64,000 bases of DNA from Paralichthys olivaceus (Eukaryota > Chordata > Actinopteri > Pleuronectiformes > Paralichthyidae). Shown piece after piece: positions 10,507 to 21,072 of this stretch (position 1 is the first letter of the stretch; every line of letters starts with the position of its first letter). The notes under the pieces are model-generated. The model was not told the DNA's origin. It worked only from the letters and a program-made list of their open reading frames with translations, and made no database searches. The position numbers were made by a program, and so were the translations under genes. The DNA is taken from assembly GCF_024713975.1 (NCBI RefSeq), contig NC_091110.1, positions 15,127,501 through 15,191,500 of the forward strand, in the 5' to 3' direction.

Positions 10507-12800
10507 ATGAGTAGCATCGGATATGACCCCTACTATCCCACCTCGTCGTACAGACGATGGTATGTCGAGGCTCCCCCTCGTGTGACTACCAGAGGGAGAA
10601 CCCACTCCGTCTACTCCTCCCATGCCTCCCCGCTGTCCTCCTCCCGTTTGCAGTACTCCTCTCCCGGCCGGGTGCTGCTCTCCTCCTCCTCAATGACCTC
10701 GTCCCTGGAACTGGAGCTCAGCCAGGCGTCCCAGGTCAGCTCTGATTTTCGTACTGTACGCACCCAAGAGCGCGGCCAGCTGCAGGAGCTCAACGATCGC
10801 TTTGCCGGCTTCATTGAGAGAGTGCGTGAGCTGGAGCAGCAGAACCGTGCTCTGGAGGCAGAGCTGCTGCTGCTGAGGCAGAGGCACTCTGAGCCGTCCC
10901 GCCTGAGAGCGCTGTATGAGCAGGAGGCCCGCTCCTTGAGAGCCGCAATGGAAGAGGCCAGGGCAGAGCAGCAAGCTGTCCTGGGCCAGAGAGAGCGACT
11001 GGAGCAAACCCTGAGCGCCCTGCAGGGTCGATATGAGGAGGAAGTTCTGGCTCGAGAAGAGGCCGAGGGCAGACTGATGGAGACCCGTCGTGAGGCCGAC
11101 CAGGCTGCTTTAGCTAAGGCTGAGCTGGAGAAGAGTATCGAATCTCTGCTGCAGGAGCTGGCCTTCCTCAAGAGAATTCACGAAGGTGAGCTCGCCGAGC
11201 TGCAGGCCCAAGTCCAGCTGGGCGTCCAGGTGGCTGTCGAGTCTGAGGCCGCCACTCCAGATCTCTCCGGGGCTCTCAAGGATATCAGGTCCCAGTACGA
11301 GAGGCTGGCAGCGAGGAACATGCAGGCAGCTGAGGAGTGGTTCAGAGGGAAGGTAGGCTCCCTGAGTGAAACCGTGGCCCAGCACAGTGACGCTGTGAGG
11401 AGCTCCAAGGATGAAGCAGGAGAGTACCGACGCCAGCTCCAGGCCCGGCTGCTGGAGATCGATGCATGCAGAGGCCTCAACGGATCCCTGGAGAGACAGC
11501 TGCATGAGATGGAGGAGAAGCAGAGTGCTGAGATAACTGCCATGCAGGTCAGCAGTGCCACTATGCCGTTTTCATTTCATCATGTTGCATGTTTTATGTT
11601 CTTGTGTCTTTTCTTTCTTCATTTCAGGACACCATTGGAGATTTGGAAGGCGAGCTGAGGGGCACCAAACAGGAAATGGCACGCTACATGAAGGAGTACC
11701 AGGACCTTCTGAATGTCAAGATGGCGCTAGACATTGAGATTGCTGCATACAGGTGAGAAGCCAAAGACATCGAAGAGGTCGTATTACTGTTTGTTTAGCA
11801 TGTTTAAGTTCTGCGTCAATTATATGAGGAAACTCGAATTTAAGATTCAAGGTATTCACATGATCGTTTAAGGTGAAAATATTAATCATTTAAGTAAGTA
11901 GTGCATGATTAAATTCTACACTTTTATGGATAAATTACGATAATCCGATAATCTAATTGAACTATACAGGAAGCTGCTGGAAGGGGAGGAGTCCCGCTTC
12001 AGTGGTGGAGTTGCCGGGGGTGTGTCCTCTTTCTACGGCCACTCTTTGTCTGCGCCCTCCTACGCCCGGCCCCTCCTCTCCAGCCTGAGCTCTGGCCCCT
12101 CCTACCTGATGACATCGCGCCTGCTCAGCTCCAGCTTCAGCACCACCGAGGGGATCATCTCCGCCAGCCACGCCCAGCAAGCTGAGGCCAGCCCACCCGG
12201 CGAGGAGGAGGAAGAGGAGGAAAAGGGAGAAGAGGCAACAGAAGAGGAAGTAAAGGAGGAAGAGGAGGCAGAGAAGGAAGAAGAAGGAGGAGAGGAGAAA
12301 GATGAGGAAGAAGGAGGAGAGGAGGAAGGAGATAAAGAGAAAGAAGATGAGGAGGAGGCTACTGAAGGAGGTGAAGAGGCTAAGGGTGAAGAAGAAGGTT
12401 AGTGCATCTTTTTCTTTTATAATATGTTAATTGAAATTATGGGTCACAATGACAATTAATAATGTAATGTATTGATACAGGTGGTGATGAGGAGGAGGTG
12501 ACCGACGCTGCTGAAGAAGAGGAGACAAACAACAAAGAAGACAAAGAGGAGACTGAAGTCAAAGAAGAAGCACAAGAGGAGGAAAAATCAGATGGAGCTG
12601 ATGACAAAGAGCAGGAAGCAAAAGAAGAAGTGAAAGAAGAGAAGGAAGAAGCAGAGAAGAGTGAAGAGAAGGAAGAGAAGGAAGAGAAATCGGATGCCAA
12701 GAAGGAAGACAAAGCAGCTGCTCCCAAAACAGACGACAAAGCTGACGTCAAAAAGGAGAAAGGTGAAGAAAAAGTGGCAGCAGCAAAGAGCACAAAGTAG
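10507..12800 (+). CDS. nefl: Neurofilament light polypeptide, complete
   Basis: This type IV intermediate filament subunit forms the core of axonal neurofilaments. Four exons, 10507-11547, 11628-11752 (125 nt), 11970-12397 and 12481-12800, join in frame to 637 residues. The start [10 protein letters not shown] and head match NEFL (MSSFSYEPYY in mammals, from memory). The alpha-helical rod runs from about residue 90 ([19 protein letters not shown], helix initiation) to about 399 ([19 protein letters not shown] then KLLEGEESR, helix termination). A Ser/Tyr-rich tail follows, then a Glu/Lys-rich segment from about 467 to the end. The last intron splits a Gly codon inside the acidic tail. The human protein is about 543 residues, so the acidic tail is longer here. 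The gene has a TATA promoter and lies tail to tail with nefm. Which teleost copy (a or b) it is cannot be told. Confidence 0.96.
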
Positions 12801-13032
12801 AAGAAGTAGACAGGTAGTCTCAGTAAACCTCCGTCAGAACCGTCCAAGTACAAAAACCACAGCTCGATAACCAGGCCTCAGCGCTATCTCTCAAACCTGC
12901 TTGTCAAAACAGTTCATTTAAAGGAGCAAATCAAGGTTATCTGCCTGCAAATATCCAGACTAGTCCATAAAGGTCTGTGTGCACATGTCCTGTATATGGA
13001 GAGTAAAACAGTGTGTGAGTTCCTGTTCGTTC

Positions 13033-13038
13033 AATAAA
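13033..13038 (+). terminator. nefl: Poly(A) signal of nefl
   Basis: AATAAA lies about 230 bases after the stop and is followed by a TGTGTG-rich stretch typical of a downstream element. Confidence 0.8.
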
Positions 13039-13729
13039 CACTTCTCAAAGTCATATGTGTGTCCTCGATTTTGACTAAAGCACAAGTCCTCATACAAACA
13101 GCATTAATAAGCAAGTACTGAGTTCAAACCACCAGAAGGCCGTTGTGCTGCAACATGTGGCCGATGCTAGTCAATTTGAGCTAATGTTAGCAAATGGATG
13201 CGAGACATTGCTGTGTAACCAATTCTCTTGTCTATTTGTGCTTCTGTTACACACATGTAGCGTGGCACGATGGACCACAACAATAAAAAACTAATTAAAG
13301 TCACTTTACCTTGAGATATGTTTGTTTCTTGTGCTTCTCGGATGATATTTTAAAACATTTTTGTAGAAAAACAAAAGTAGAGAATATTAAAATAAAATTG
13401 AAATGTTATCATATGAGGGATGAAGTAAAACCAAAAAAGTGGGGATTCATACATATATGATGGATTGAAAATTAATAATATCTTTTTAATCACTTGAAAA
13501 GACGACAGATGTGTTTTAAATATGTCTTTTTTCACAACTAGCTCAGATGAATCATGGGGCATCAAGGACATATTAACACATTCATGCTAAACCTTGATTT
13601 TAGTTCAACAGCGGCCACTCTGACTGCAAGAGGTAATGACAGGATGATTCCAAATGCTACGAAGACATCAGCAGAATGATTCAGCAATATCAGTGAGGCT
13701 ACACAACAACACTTTATCGGTAGTTTGTT

Positions 13730-14185
13730 GATATTTGCAAATATTAGTCACAAAATCAGTCCGCAGCCGGTCTTAACATGTACACTCAATATGAAGGTGG
13801 GTGATGCACCTGCACCTCCTCCCAATATCCAGAAACGAAGCCGAAATACCCCGGATACCGCTGCCTCCATCTTAGGTTTTGGGCATCATGAGGAGCTGTG
13901 CTGCAGTGATCACATTGGTGTCAATCCATGGATTCAATAATGAGTTAGTCTCAGCTGTCAATCACGGTGCTGCACCCCATTCCCAAATAAATAAGTAGAA
14001 GCAAACACTGGAAATAAGATAATAGACTTTATTTGACGTGGTATTCGAATTTTTAGTTTGGTCCATGTCCTTTGAACTAACATGACCTATGGCCTTTGCA
14101 GCCCACCACCAGGGGGCAATCAAGATATTTTGGCCTCAGTTTCGGGGAGCTGTCATGTCGTCCATCATTATATACAGTGGATGTG
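13730..14185. repeat. Teleost interspersed repeat (class unassigned)
   Basis: I recognise this from memory as a repeat common in percomorph genomes. Landmarks are CTCAGCTGTCAATCACGG (about 13951), GGTCCATGTCCTTTGAACTA (about 14060), CACCAGGGGGCAATCAAG (about 14107) and GAGCTGTCATGTCGTCCATC (about 14147). No coding capacity. The limits are approximate and the family has not been searched. Confidence 0.6.
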
Positions 14186-14382
14186 ATGTGTTGCCCTGGT
14201 GATGGGTTTGAAACATTGACAATATAGAGTCCTGTTTGCAGTTTTAATGTCCGTCGTCATTACTAAATGTCGCTGCTGACAAGAACAACAACAAAAAATC
14301 CACATACTGTATATAATAAAACATGCTGCATTTAAAACCTGTTGGAAAAGTTGTTCAGCAGAACATTCGTCAAATCTAAAGC

Positions 14383-14733
14383 TTAAAGGTTCAGTGGTTA
14401 AGATTTAGGTGAAAGGATCTATTGGCAAAAATTTAATGTAGAATAATCCTAATGATGTTTTCACTAGTTCGTTTCATCTAAATTGTATGAATTGTAGTTT
14501 TCTTTACCCTAGAAAATACTTTTACATGGAGGGGACCTTCTCTACAGAGGCTGCCATGTTTTTTACTTCAGTCCAGACTGAACAAACTAAACACCTTTTC
14601 AGTTTTTATGACAACTGAAGCTACCACAGGCTCTTTTTCATGTTTGGAAGGAGAGGGTGAGGTGAGGGGTGTTCAGCTGCAACATGCAACTTCAACACTG
14701 GATATCACTACATTCTACACACTGCACCTTTAA
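14383..14733. mobile_element. Non-autonomous DNA-transposon-like element (MITE) with terminal inverted repeats
   Basis: The left end reads TTAAAGGTTCAGTG and the right end, inverted, reads TTAAAGGTGCAGTG, giving imperfect terminal inverted repeats around a 350-base non-coding body. Two partial inverted copies of the left part lie at 25809-25895 and 50881-50937 and align over words such as GATCTATTGGCA and GTTTCATCTAAATTG. It also matches a teleost repeat I recall. The superfamily is not assignable by eye. Confidence 0.75.
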
Positions 14734-15454
14734 GAGATAAATCTTTTAACTTTTCTTTGACAATTTAATAACAGATGAGCACAGAAATAAATCTCATCCA
14801 GATTTTATGACTCATCCAAATTAAATATCACCACTGAAAATGTCATTAGAAACTATTGATAGCATTTAATTAAAGACAATTTCTGGATTGAACTAAAGGA
14901 CATCTTTAGTTGATAACAATTTTAAAACTAATTTCAACAGAATGTTTTGATTATGACCTGCTTTTCTCCAAATTATATTTATTTCTGGATATTAATCATA
15001 CATTTAATCTCAGATATTCATGTGCCCACTTCCTCTGGTTAACTGTGAAGTAGAAAATTGGATATGAAGCTCTCAAAGCCCTATGAAGGTGTTTGCTGTT
15101 ACATATTGTACTTTTTAAAATTTGATATTAGAACATTTTGAACATTTAATATTATTAGAACATTCAATATGCATTAAGAGATGTGAGGTATCAGTCATCT
15201 TTTGTAGTTAACATATATATATATATGAACTATAGAGTGGATTTCTAGTGTAAACTGTATTTGAAAATAGTCAATTGCATAAAGATGTAAATTTGTTTGT
15301 AAATGACAGCCATAAAGACATGTATGGCTCACGCTGCTATACTTTGATCTAAAAACTATCTATACTTGAGATAGTAGACACATGTGCATGCAGTGATAAA
15401 ACATAGAGAATAATACAAGATGACAAGACAAGTTGTGTTTAATTCGTTATGACA
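14734..15454. other. AT-rich spacer between nefl and nefm 3' ends
   Basis: No exon or clear repeat was recognised apart from a short (TA)n run near 15212-15226. The two neurofilament genes converge across this interval. Confidence 0.6.
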
Positions 15455-15460
15455 TTTATT
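15455..15460 (-). terminator. nefm: Distal poly(A) signal candidate of nefm
   Basis: AATAAA on the coding strand lies about 855 bases past the nefm stop. A second AATAAA at 16204-16209 lies only about 105 bases past the stop, so short and long 3' untranslated regions are both possible. Confidence 0.5.
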
Positions 15461-16203
15461 GAGCAAATGCTGTTGGGAAATCGTTCATGATGAGTAAAGT
15501 CATGGGATTGCAAACAGTAGCACCTCATTTATTTCTGTATTTAAATTCAAGTCCATCCTATATGCATACAAGAATGCATGAATCTGCGCATTTACACTTT
15601 AATATATATATATTTATATTTAATTTTTCAGTTGCACTCAGGTAAACATAACAGACACTGATAAAAAGCATGTTTAAGGCTAAGAGTTTCTTCAGGTTTG
15701 TTAAGCTTCAGTTACTGAATGTATATGGTCTCGTGTTTCTCGCCGCCGCTTTCTTAACTACGCATCGTGTGTTTGTTAGTTTCTTTTTGGCTCAGTTGGT
15801 GTCTTCGTGTCTTGTAAGGCGTCTTCAGTAGAGTGTCTACCTCCTCAAAAATCTCTATTAATATATCTCTCTCTCACATCGCATGTATCCCTTTAACATA
15901 TATCTACTCTTTTTACAGTGTATTTCTACCATACATACAGATAAGAGAGGAACGTACTCCTTTCCCCTGAGCTAGCATGCAGAGACCCCCCTCCCTCCCA
16001 CCTGTGAGCTCACCCGTGAACTGCGGAAAGGAAAAAAAGAAAAACAGAAAGAGGATAAAATGTCTCAGTCACTTGCTTCTGACCGCATCAGCAGAGAAGC
16101 CCGTTTTAAAGCTTTCACTCAACATGCATTTTTGAAACTTGTTGCGTTAGAGGTTTTGGCTTCTCTCTATGATTTTGTTTTCGTATGTTTAAGAGTGGTT
16201 ATC

Positions 16204-16209
16204 TTTATT
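16204..16209 (-). terminator. nefm: Proximal poly(A) signal candidate of nefm
   Basis: AATAAA on the coding strand lies about 105 bases past the stop codon; see the distal candidate at 15455. Confidence 0.45.
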
Positions 16210-16313
16210 ACATCGCTCTAGCTGTATGATTTTCTTTGTTATGTTAGTTCTGGGTTGATTGCTTGTCTTCGCGTCCCCTCCCCCTGATCCTCAGACGCCT
16301 CCTCATCGTCTGC

Positions 16314-19300
16314 TCAGTTGCCCTCGGTCACTTCCTTGACCGATTGCGTGGAGTGCTTCTCCGTCTTCTTGGTGGCCACCACCTTCTCCTGCACCATCTC
16401 TTCTACCTCCTTCACTGTCTCGGTCACAGTGATGGACTTGGTGACGTGCTTGGAGCCGTCCTCACCAGTGGTGATTGTCTCCACGGTCTTGGTAATCACC
16501 ACCTTCTGGCTGGCATCATCCTTTCCGGGGCCGTCATCCACGCCGTTAGCTATCACGTCGTCTTCCTTGGCCTCGTCCTTCGTTTCCTCTTCCGGGCTCT
16601 TGTCTAAGTCGCCGTTCATGGCAACATCCTTCTTTTCTATCTTTTTGTCTTCTGTTGAGTCGCTCTTTTTCTCTGATTTCTCTTCAGCAGGCTTGGGAGC
16701 GTCAGGCTTCTCTGTCTTTGGGGATTCGGCTTTTGGGGATTCGGCTTTTGGGGATTCAGGTTTTGGGGGTTCAGCTTTAGGAGATTCAGCTTTTGGGGAT
16801 TCAGCTTTAGGAGATTCAGCTTTTGGGGATTCAGTTTTTGGGGATTCAGCTTTAGGAGATTCAGCTTTTGGGGATTCAGTTTTTGGGGATTCAGCTTTAG
16901 GAGATTCAGCCTTTGGGGATTCAGCTTTTGGTGATTCAGCTTTTGGGGATTCAGCTTTAGGAGATTCAGCTTTAGGAGATTCAGCTTTTGGGGATTCAGC
17001 TTTTGGAGATTCAGCTTTTGGGGACTGGGGTTTTGGGGACACAGATTTTGGGGATTCAGACTTGGGGGACTGAACTTTTGGGGAACCAGGTTTGGGAGAT
17101 CCGGCCTTCGGTGAGCCTGCCTTGGGAGACTCAGACTTAGGAGATGCAGGCTTGGGAGACTCAGATTTAGGAGACTGGGCTTTAGGGGATTCAGACTTGG
17201 GAGATCCAGGCTTTAGGGATTCAGGTTTCGTTGCTTCTTCCTTCTTGGCCTCAGGTTTTGCAGCTTCCATTTTTGGAGCTTCTGCCTTGGCTACCTCTTT
17301 TTCTGACTGGTCATCTGCTTTCTCATCTTTTACCTTCTTATCTTCCTCCTTTTTGTCTTTTTCTGCGTCCTCCTTTTCCTCTTTCTCATCACCCTCATCT
17401 TCAGCACCAGCCTCCTCTGCTGCTTCATCTTCTACTCCAGCCTTCTCTTTGTCGGGAGAGGCTTTAGACTCGGGAGCTTTGGAGCACAGAACTGTCTCCT
17501 CAACCTCCTCTTCATCCTCTGCTCCCTCTTCTCCTTCTCCCTCTGCATCATCCCCCTTTTCTCCCTCATCTTCACCTTCTTCTTCATCCTGTCCCTCCTC
17601 ACCACCTTCTCCTTCTTCGTCCTCATCGCCACCCTTTCCCTCATCTTCTTCTTCCTCATCCCCCTTAGTGGGTGTGCTGGAGCTTACTTTGGCTTCTGTA
17701 GCGCTTATAACTTCCTCCTCCTGTCCTTCCTCTCCTCCATCTTCTTCACCCTCTTCATCCTCAGCCTCTGCTTCCTCACCATCTCCTCCCTCCTTGTCCT
17801 CCTCATCCTCTCCTCCTCCGAGTGTGGCCGACAGCTCCTGTGCTATCTCAGCCAGGGCCTCGTCAATGTCGGACTTGTCATCTTCCACCCTGGTCTCCTC
17901 GATGATCTCCTCGACAAACTTGTGCTGCACCTTCAGCTTGGGGGTTTCTGATTTGGGTTTGGAGATTTTGGCGGAAGTGATCGTCTGGCGATAAGGGAAA
18001 GTGCTGAAGTGGGTTTCCTCACCCTCGAGGAGTTTCCTGAAAGAGAAGAGATTCCATAAAGTGACTGTAAATGTTATTTCAAAACTCCTTATCAAATGTC
18101 AGAATTACGTAAGTATATACCTGTATGCAGCAATCTCAATGTCCAGGGCCATCTTGACATTGAGGAGATCCTGGTACTCGCGCAGGTGACGAGCCATCTC
18201 CCACTTGGTGCTCTTGAGCTCATTATCCAGCTGGTGAATCGTCTCCTGAGGAAACAAGGAGCAAAAACAATGCACGGTTGATTAAATGCATCAAAATCCT
18301 GCGCAGGACAGAGGTTGTACAGATTGCTCACTGTGCATGTTGCCTTTAATATATACCTTCTTCTCTGAGTGTCCTTGCCTCAATAATAAAACTCTTATGT
18401 ATCATCATCCCTTTTTCTTGTAAGTTATGTCATCTCCATTCACCTCCGCTGTCGATTTAATATATTCTGACGCAATACAGTATTCAAGACATGTTTTCAA
18501 GGGCAACCTCCACACTTGTTCAATACACACACGCACACACACACAAACACACACACCCACGCTTCAAAATCTCAGTGATGTGATCCAAGGACAGAGCCAA
18601 TGAAAGCATCCACCCTTACCTCTGACTCAGCAAAACAGAGGGAGTGAGAGAGAGAGAGTCTGCTGCAGTCTCTCCCTCCCAAACCTTTTCCTATCACTTG
18701 AGAATCTCTCTCAGGGCATTCGAGGACGATGGAGTGCCTCCTAACAATTACGCAGCAGAAAATGTTTTCACAAACACTCAACTATGATGCAGGAATGATG
18801 AGGAAAGACTTTGCTGGGTTTGAGCGCATCAAATAAAAACTGCGTCACTAAGATAGAACATATGAAATGTTCTGCACGTTCATTCAATCTACAAATGTCT
18901 AATTATTAAGTTTGAAACAAGCACGAATATGTTAAATCACAAAACAAGAAATAACAATCTAATGTGTAAAAGTTTGCTCAAACTACAGTCGTTTTGCGCT
19001 CTTTACGCACGGCTGTGTGGCTCCATACCTGCAGGCTGGCCAGGTCGCTGTTGTGACGGTCCTCGATGTCGTTCAGCTGCCGCTCCAGTGAGTCTCTCGT
19101 CCCGCGCACGGACTCTAACTCCACGGTCTTGGACTGCAGCTGGCGGCGGTAGTCGGAGATCTCGTCTCGGGCGGACTTGATGGCGTCCTTGTTCTGCTCC
19201 GCAGCCTCGGTGAGCTTGGAGTAGCGGCACATGAACCAGTTCTCCACTTGCTGCAGGTTCTGGTTGGAGTGACCCTCCAGCTCGCAGCGGATCTCCCGCA

Positions 19301-20078
19301 GAGCCTCGGTGATGTCTGTCTTCTGCAGGTCCTTCCTCTCCACGGTCACCTGAGAAGCCTGGATCTGCGCGATGAGGTCGCTCACCTCTTCCTCGTGGTT
19401 GTTGCGGATGAAGGCGATCTCATCCTGCAGCGACTGAACTTTCTTCTCCAACTCGGACTTCACTAACTCCGAGTCGCCCATGTCCTTCTTCAGGACGCGG
19501 ATGATAGCTTCGGTCTCTTCCCGGATGCGCGCCTCTTCGTCGAAGCGATCCCTGAGCCGATGGATGTCCTCCTCGATGTGGTCGGTGTCGATCTGAATCT
19601 GCGCCTTGTCATGGTGGATCTGCTCCAGCACGGAGCGCAGCTCTTGCAGCTCCTGGTCGTACAGGTCTCCCAGCTGGGAGCGGGACACCTGCTTCTGCCG
19701 CAGCGCCTGGATCTCTGCCTCGATCTGCTTGTTCTGCTGCTCCAGGTAATGCACCTTGTCAATGTAAACAACGAAGCGGTCGTTGAGCCCCTGGAGTTGC
19801 TCTTTCTCGTTAGATCGCTTGTAGTCTCCGTTCAGGATGGAGGTCTGGTTGTAATCAACGCTGTCGGCGGAGCTGAGCACCGTGGAGCTGTATGCCCGGG
19901 ACACCGGCATGTTCACGCTCCTCTTGTAAGACGCAGTCACGTTGGAGCCGGGGCTCGCCCTGGACCAGGACTGGGAGCGGAAGCCGCTGGAGGGGGTGCC
20001 GGAGCGGCTGTAGCTGCTCGTCCTAGTATCCATAGCTCTCCTGAAGGGGCTCCCTATGGTGTCCACCGGGTAACTCAT
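16314..20078 (-). CDS. nefm: Neurofilament medium polypeptide, complete
   Basis: This neurofilament subunit co-assembles with NEFL; its phosphorylated tail projects from the filament and helps set axon calibre. Three minus-strand exons, 20078-19029 (1050 nt), 18245-18121 (125 nt) and 18036-16314 (1723 nt), give 965 residues. The head begins [14 protein letters not shown]. The rod runs from about residue 92 ([20 protein letters not shown]) to about 402 ([30 protein letters not shown]). The tail holds a Glu-rich block, a Lys-rich segment, about 32 Ser-Pro-Lys motifs (residues about 665-832), and a conserved NEFM C-terminal domain ([20 protein letters not shown] ... [19 protein letters not shown]). 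The three-exon layout and this C-terminus separate it from NEFL and internexin. The medium rather than heavy subunit is preferred because of the head sequence, the C-terminal domain and the modest number of KSP motifs. It is convergent with nefl, as in mammals. Confidence 0.96.
16711..17210 (-). repeat. nefm: In-frame 15-bp tandem array encoding Lys-Ser-Pro repeats
   Basis: A five-codon unit, mostly AESPK, repeats about 33 times. The left half (16711-17010 on the plus strand) is near-homogeneous, with AESPK interspersed by TESPK. The right half is more varied ([19 protein letters not shown]). SPK sites are known targets of proline-directed kinases in neurofilament tails. Confidence 0.95.
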
Positions 20079-20210
20079 CCGGTCAGACTACCGGAGGGGA
20101 TGTGCGCTGGAATGAGAGTTGGGTGTATGTGGGTGTATGCGTGTTATGTTGGTGTGTGTAGGTGAGCGGTGTATGGCTCTCATAGCGACTTAGACTTGCT
20201 CTGCCTGCTC

Positions 20211-20218
20211 CTTATATA
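20211..20218 (-). promoter_or_regulatory. nefm: TATA box of nefm
   Basis: TATATAAG on the coding strand lies about 135 bases upstream of the start codon. Further upstream are a C-rich tract on the coding strand (20276-20315), a GACGTC core (20347-20352) and a CACGTG E-box (20368-20373). Confidence 0.75.
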
Positions 20219-20275
20219 CCTCAGGCTCAGCCACTGACAGGGAGAGTCCAAGCACTTTGGTCCCGTCCATTGATG

Positions 20276-20315
20276 GGAGGGAGGGAGGGGAGGAGGGGAG
20301 GAGGGGAGGGGAGGA
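20276..20315. other. Polypurine G-rich tract upstream of the nefm TATA box
   Basis: Runs of three or four G recur every three to five bases on the plus strand, so it could form a G-quadruplex or bind Sp/KLF-type factors. It lies about 60-100 bases upstream of the TATA box. Confidence 0.7.
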
Positions 20316-20400
20316 CGCATCCCCCTCAGGCCGCTGCTAATGGGCCGACGTCCCGCTCACTCTGAGCCACGTGGGCTGGAGGATACATGTCTCCAACTTT

Positions 20401-20524
20401 AGATAGACAGATAGATAGATAGAAAGATAGAAAGATAGAAAGATAGATAGATAGATAGAAAGATAGATAGATAGATAGATAGAAAGATAGATAGATAGAT
20501 AGATAGAAAGAAAGATAGATAGAA

Positions 20525-20563
<39 letters not shown>

Positions 20564-20604
20564 TAGATAGATAGATAGAAAGATAGAAAGATAGATAGAT
20601 AGAT

Positions 20605-20643
<39 letters not shown>

Positions 20644-20718
20644 AAGATAGATAGATAGATAGAGAGATAGAGAGAAAGATAGATAGAAAGAAAAGATAGA
20701 TAGATAGAAAGATAGATA
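20401..20718. repeat. Mixed (GATA)n/(GAAA)n/(GACA)n tetranucleotide array
   Basis: About 80 AGAT units are interrupted by AGAA and a short AGAC block (near 20541-20561). The array is about 185 bases upstream of the nefm TATA box. It creates long spurious reading frames of Leu-Ser-Ile-Tyr repeats. Confidence 0.97.
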
Positions 20719-20782
20719 CATGAGTGATCACTGCTGAATTGGTGCAGTCATTTCAGCACCATGGACAGAAAACAAGTTTTTC

Positions 20783-21072
20783 CTGTGTGTGTGTGTGTGT
20801 GTGTGTGTGGGTGTGTGTGTGTGTGTGTGTGGTCTAGGTATTACTCATGTTGTGGAGACATAAATCTGTTAATGGGGGACGTGTCTTCCTTATGTGGACA
20901 AAATCCAATCCACAAAGTCCATCGTAAATTGCATAACATAAATTCTAACATGTTAAGTTGAAGACATGTTTTCTGATTTCAGTTTAAGCTTAGAGTTGGT
21001 AAAGTAGCTACTATGGTTACGGTTTGTTCCAGGAAATGTTTGTCAATGTAATGTCCCCTGAAGTCATGGCCC
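20783..21072. repeat. (TG)n microsatellite with associated teleost repeat
   Basis: A TG run (20783-20831) is followed by a diverged unit with TTGTGGAGACATAAA, TTATGTGGACAAAAT and TCAATGTAATGTCCCCTGAA. This resembles a GACATT/GTCCTCA-type repeat that I recall sitting beside GT runs in many fish loci. Family not searched. Confidence 0.55.

Noticed and set aside
10611..11561. Minus-strand ORFs over nefl exon 1
   Set aside because: Shadows of the coiled-coil coding sequence on the opposite strand.
12437..12853. 138-residue Ser/Phe-rich minus-strand ORF
   Set aside because: Antisense of the Glu/Lys-rich nefl tail; low complexity.
16711..17210. Regularly spaced repeats reminiscent of a CRISPR array
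   Set aside because: They are contiguous 15-bp in-frame codons of nefm with no unique spacers, in a vertebrate genome.
16318..17994. Two long plus-strand reading frames (251 and 300 residues) rich in Gly-Asp-Ser-Phe and Ser-Pro
   Set aside because: They are exact antisense shadows of the nefm tail repeats; the 15-bp unit simply has no stop on the other strand.
20326..20731. Minus-strand frames of Leu-Ser-Ile-Tyr/Phe repeats
   Set aside because: They are translations of the GATA/GAAA microsatellite with no start context or homology.
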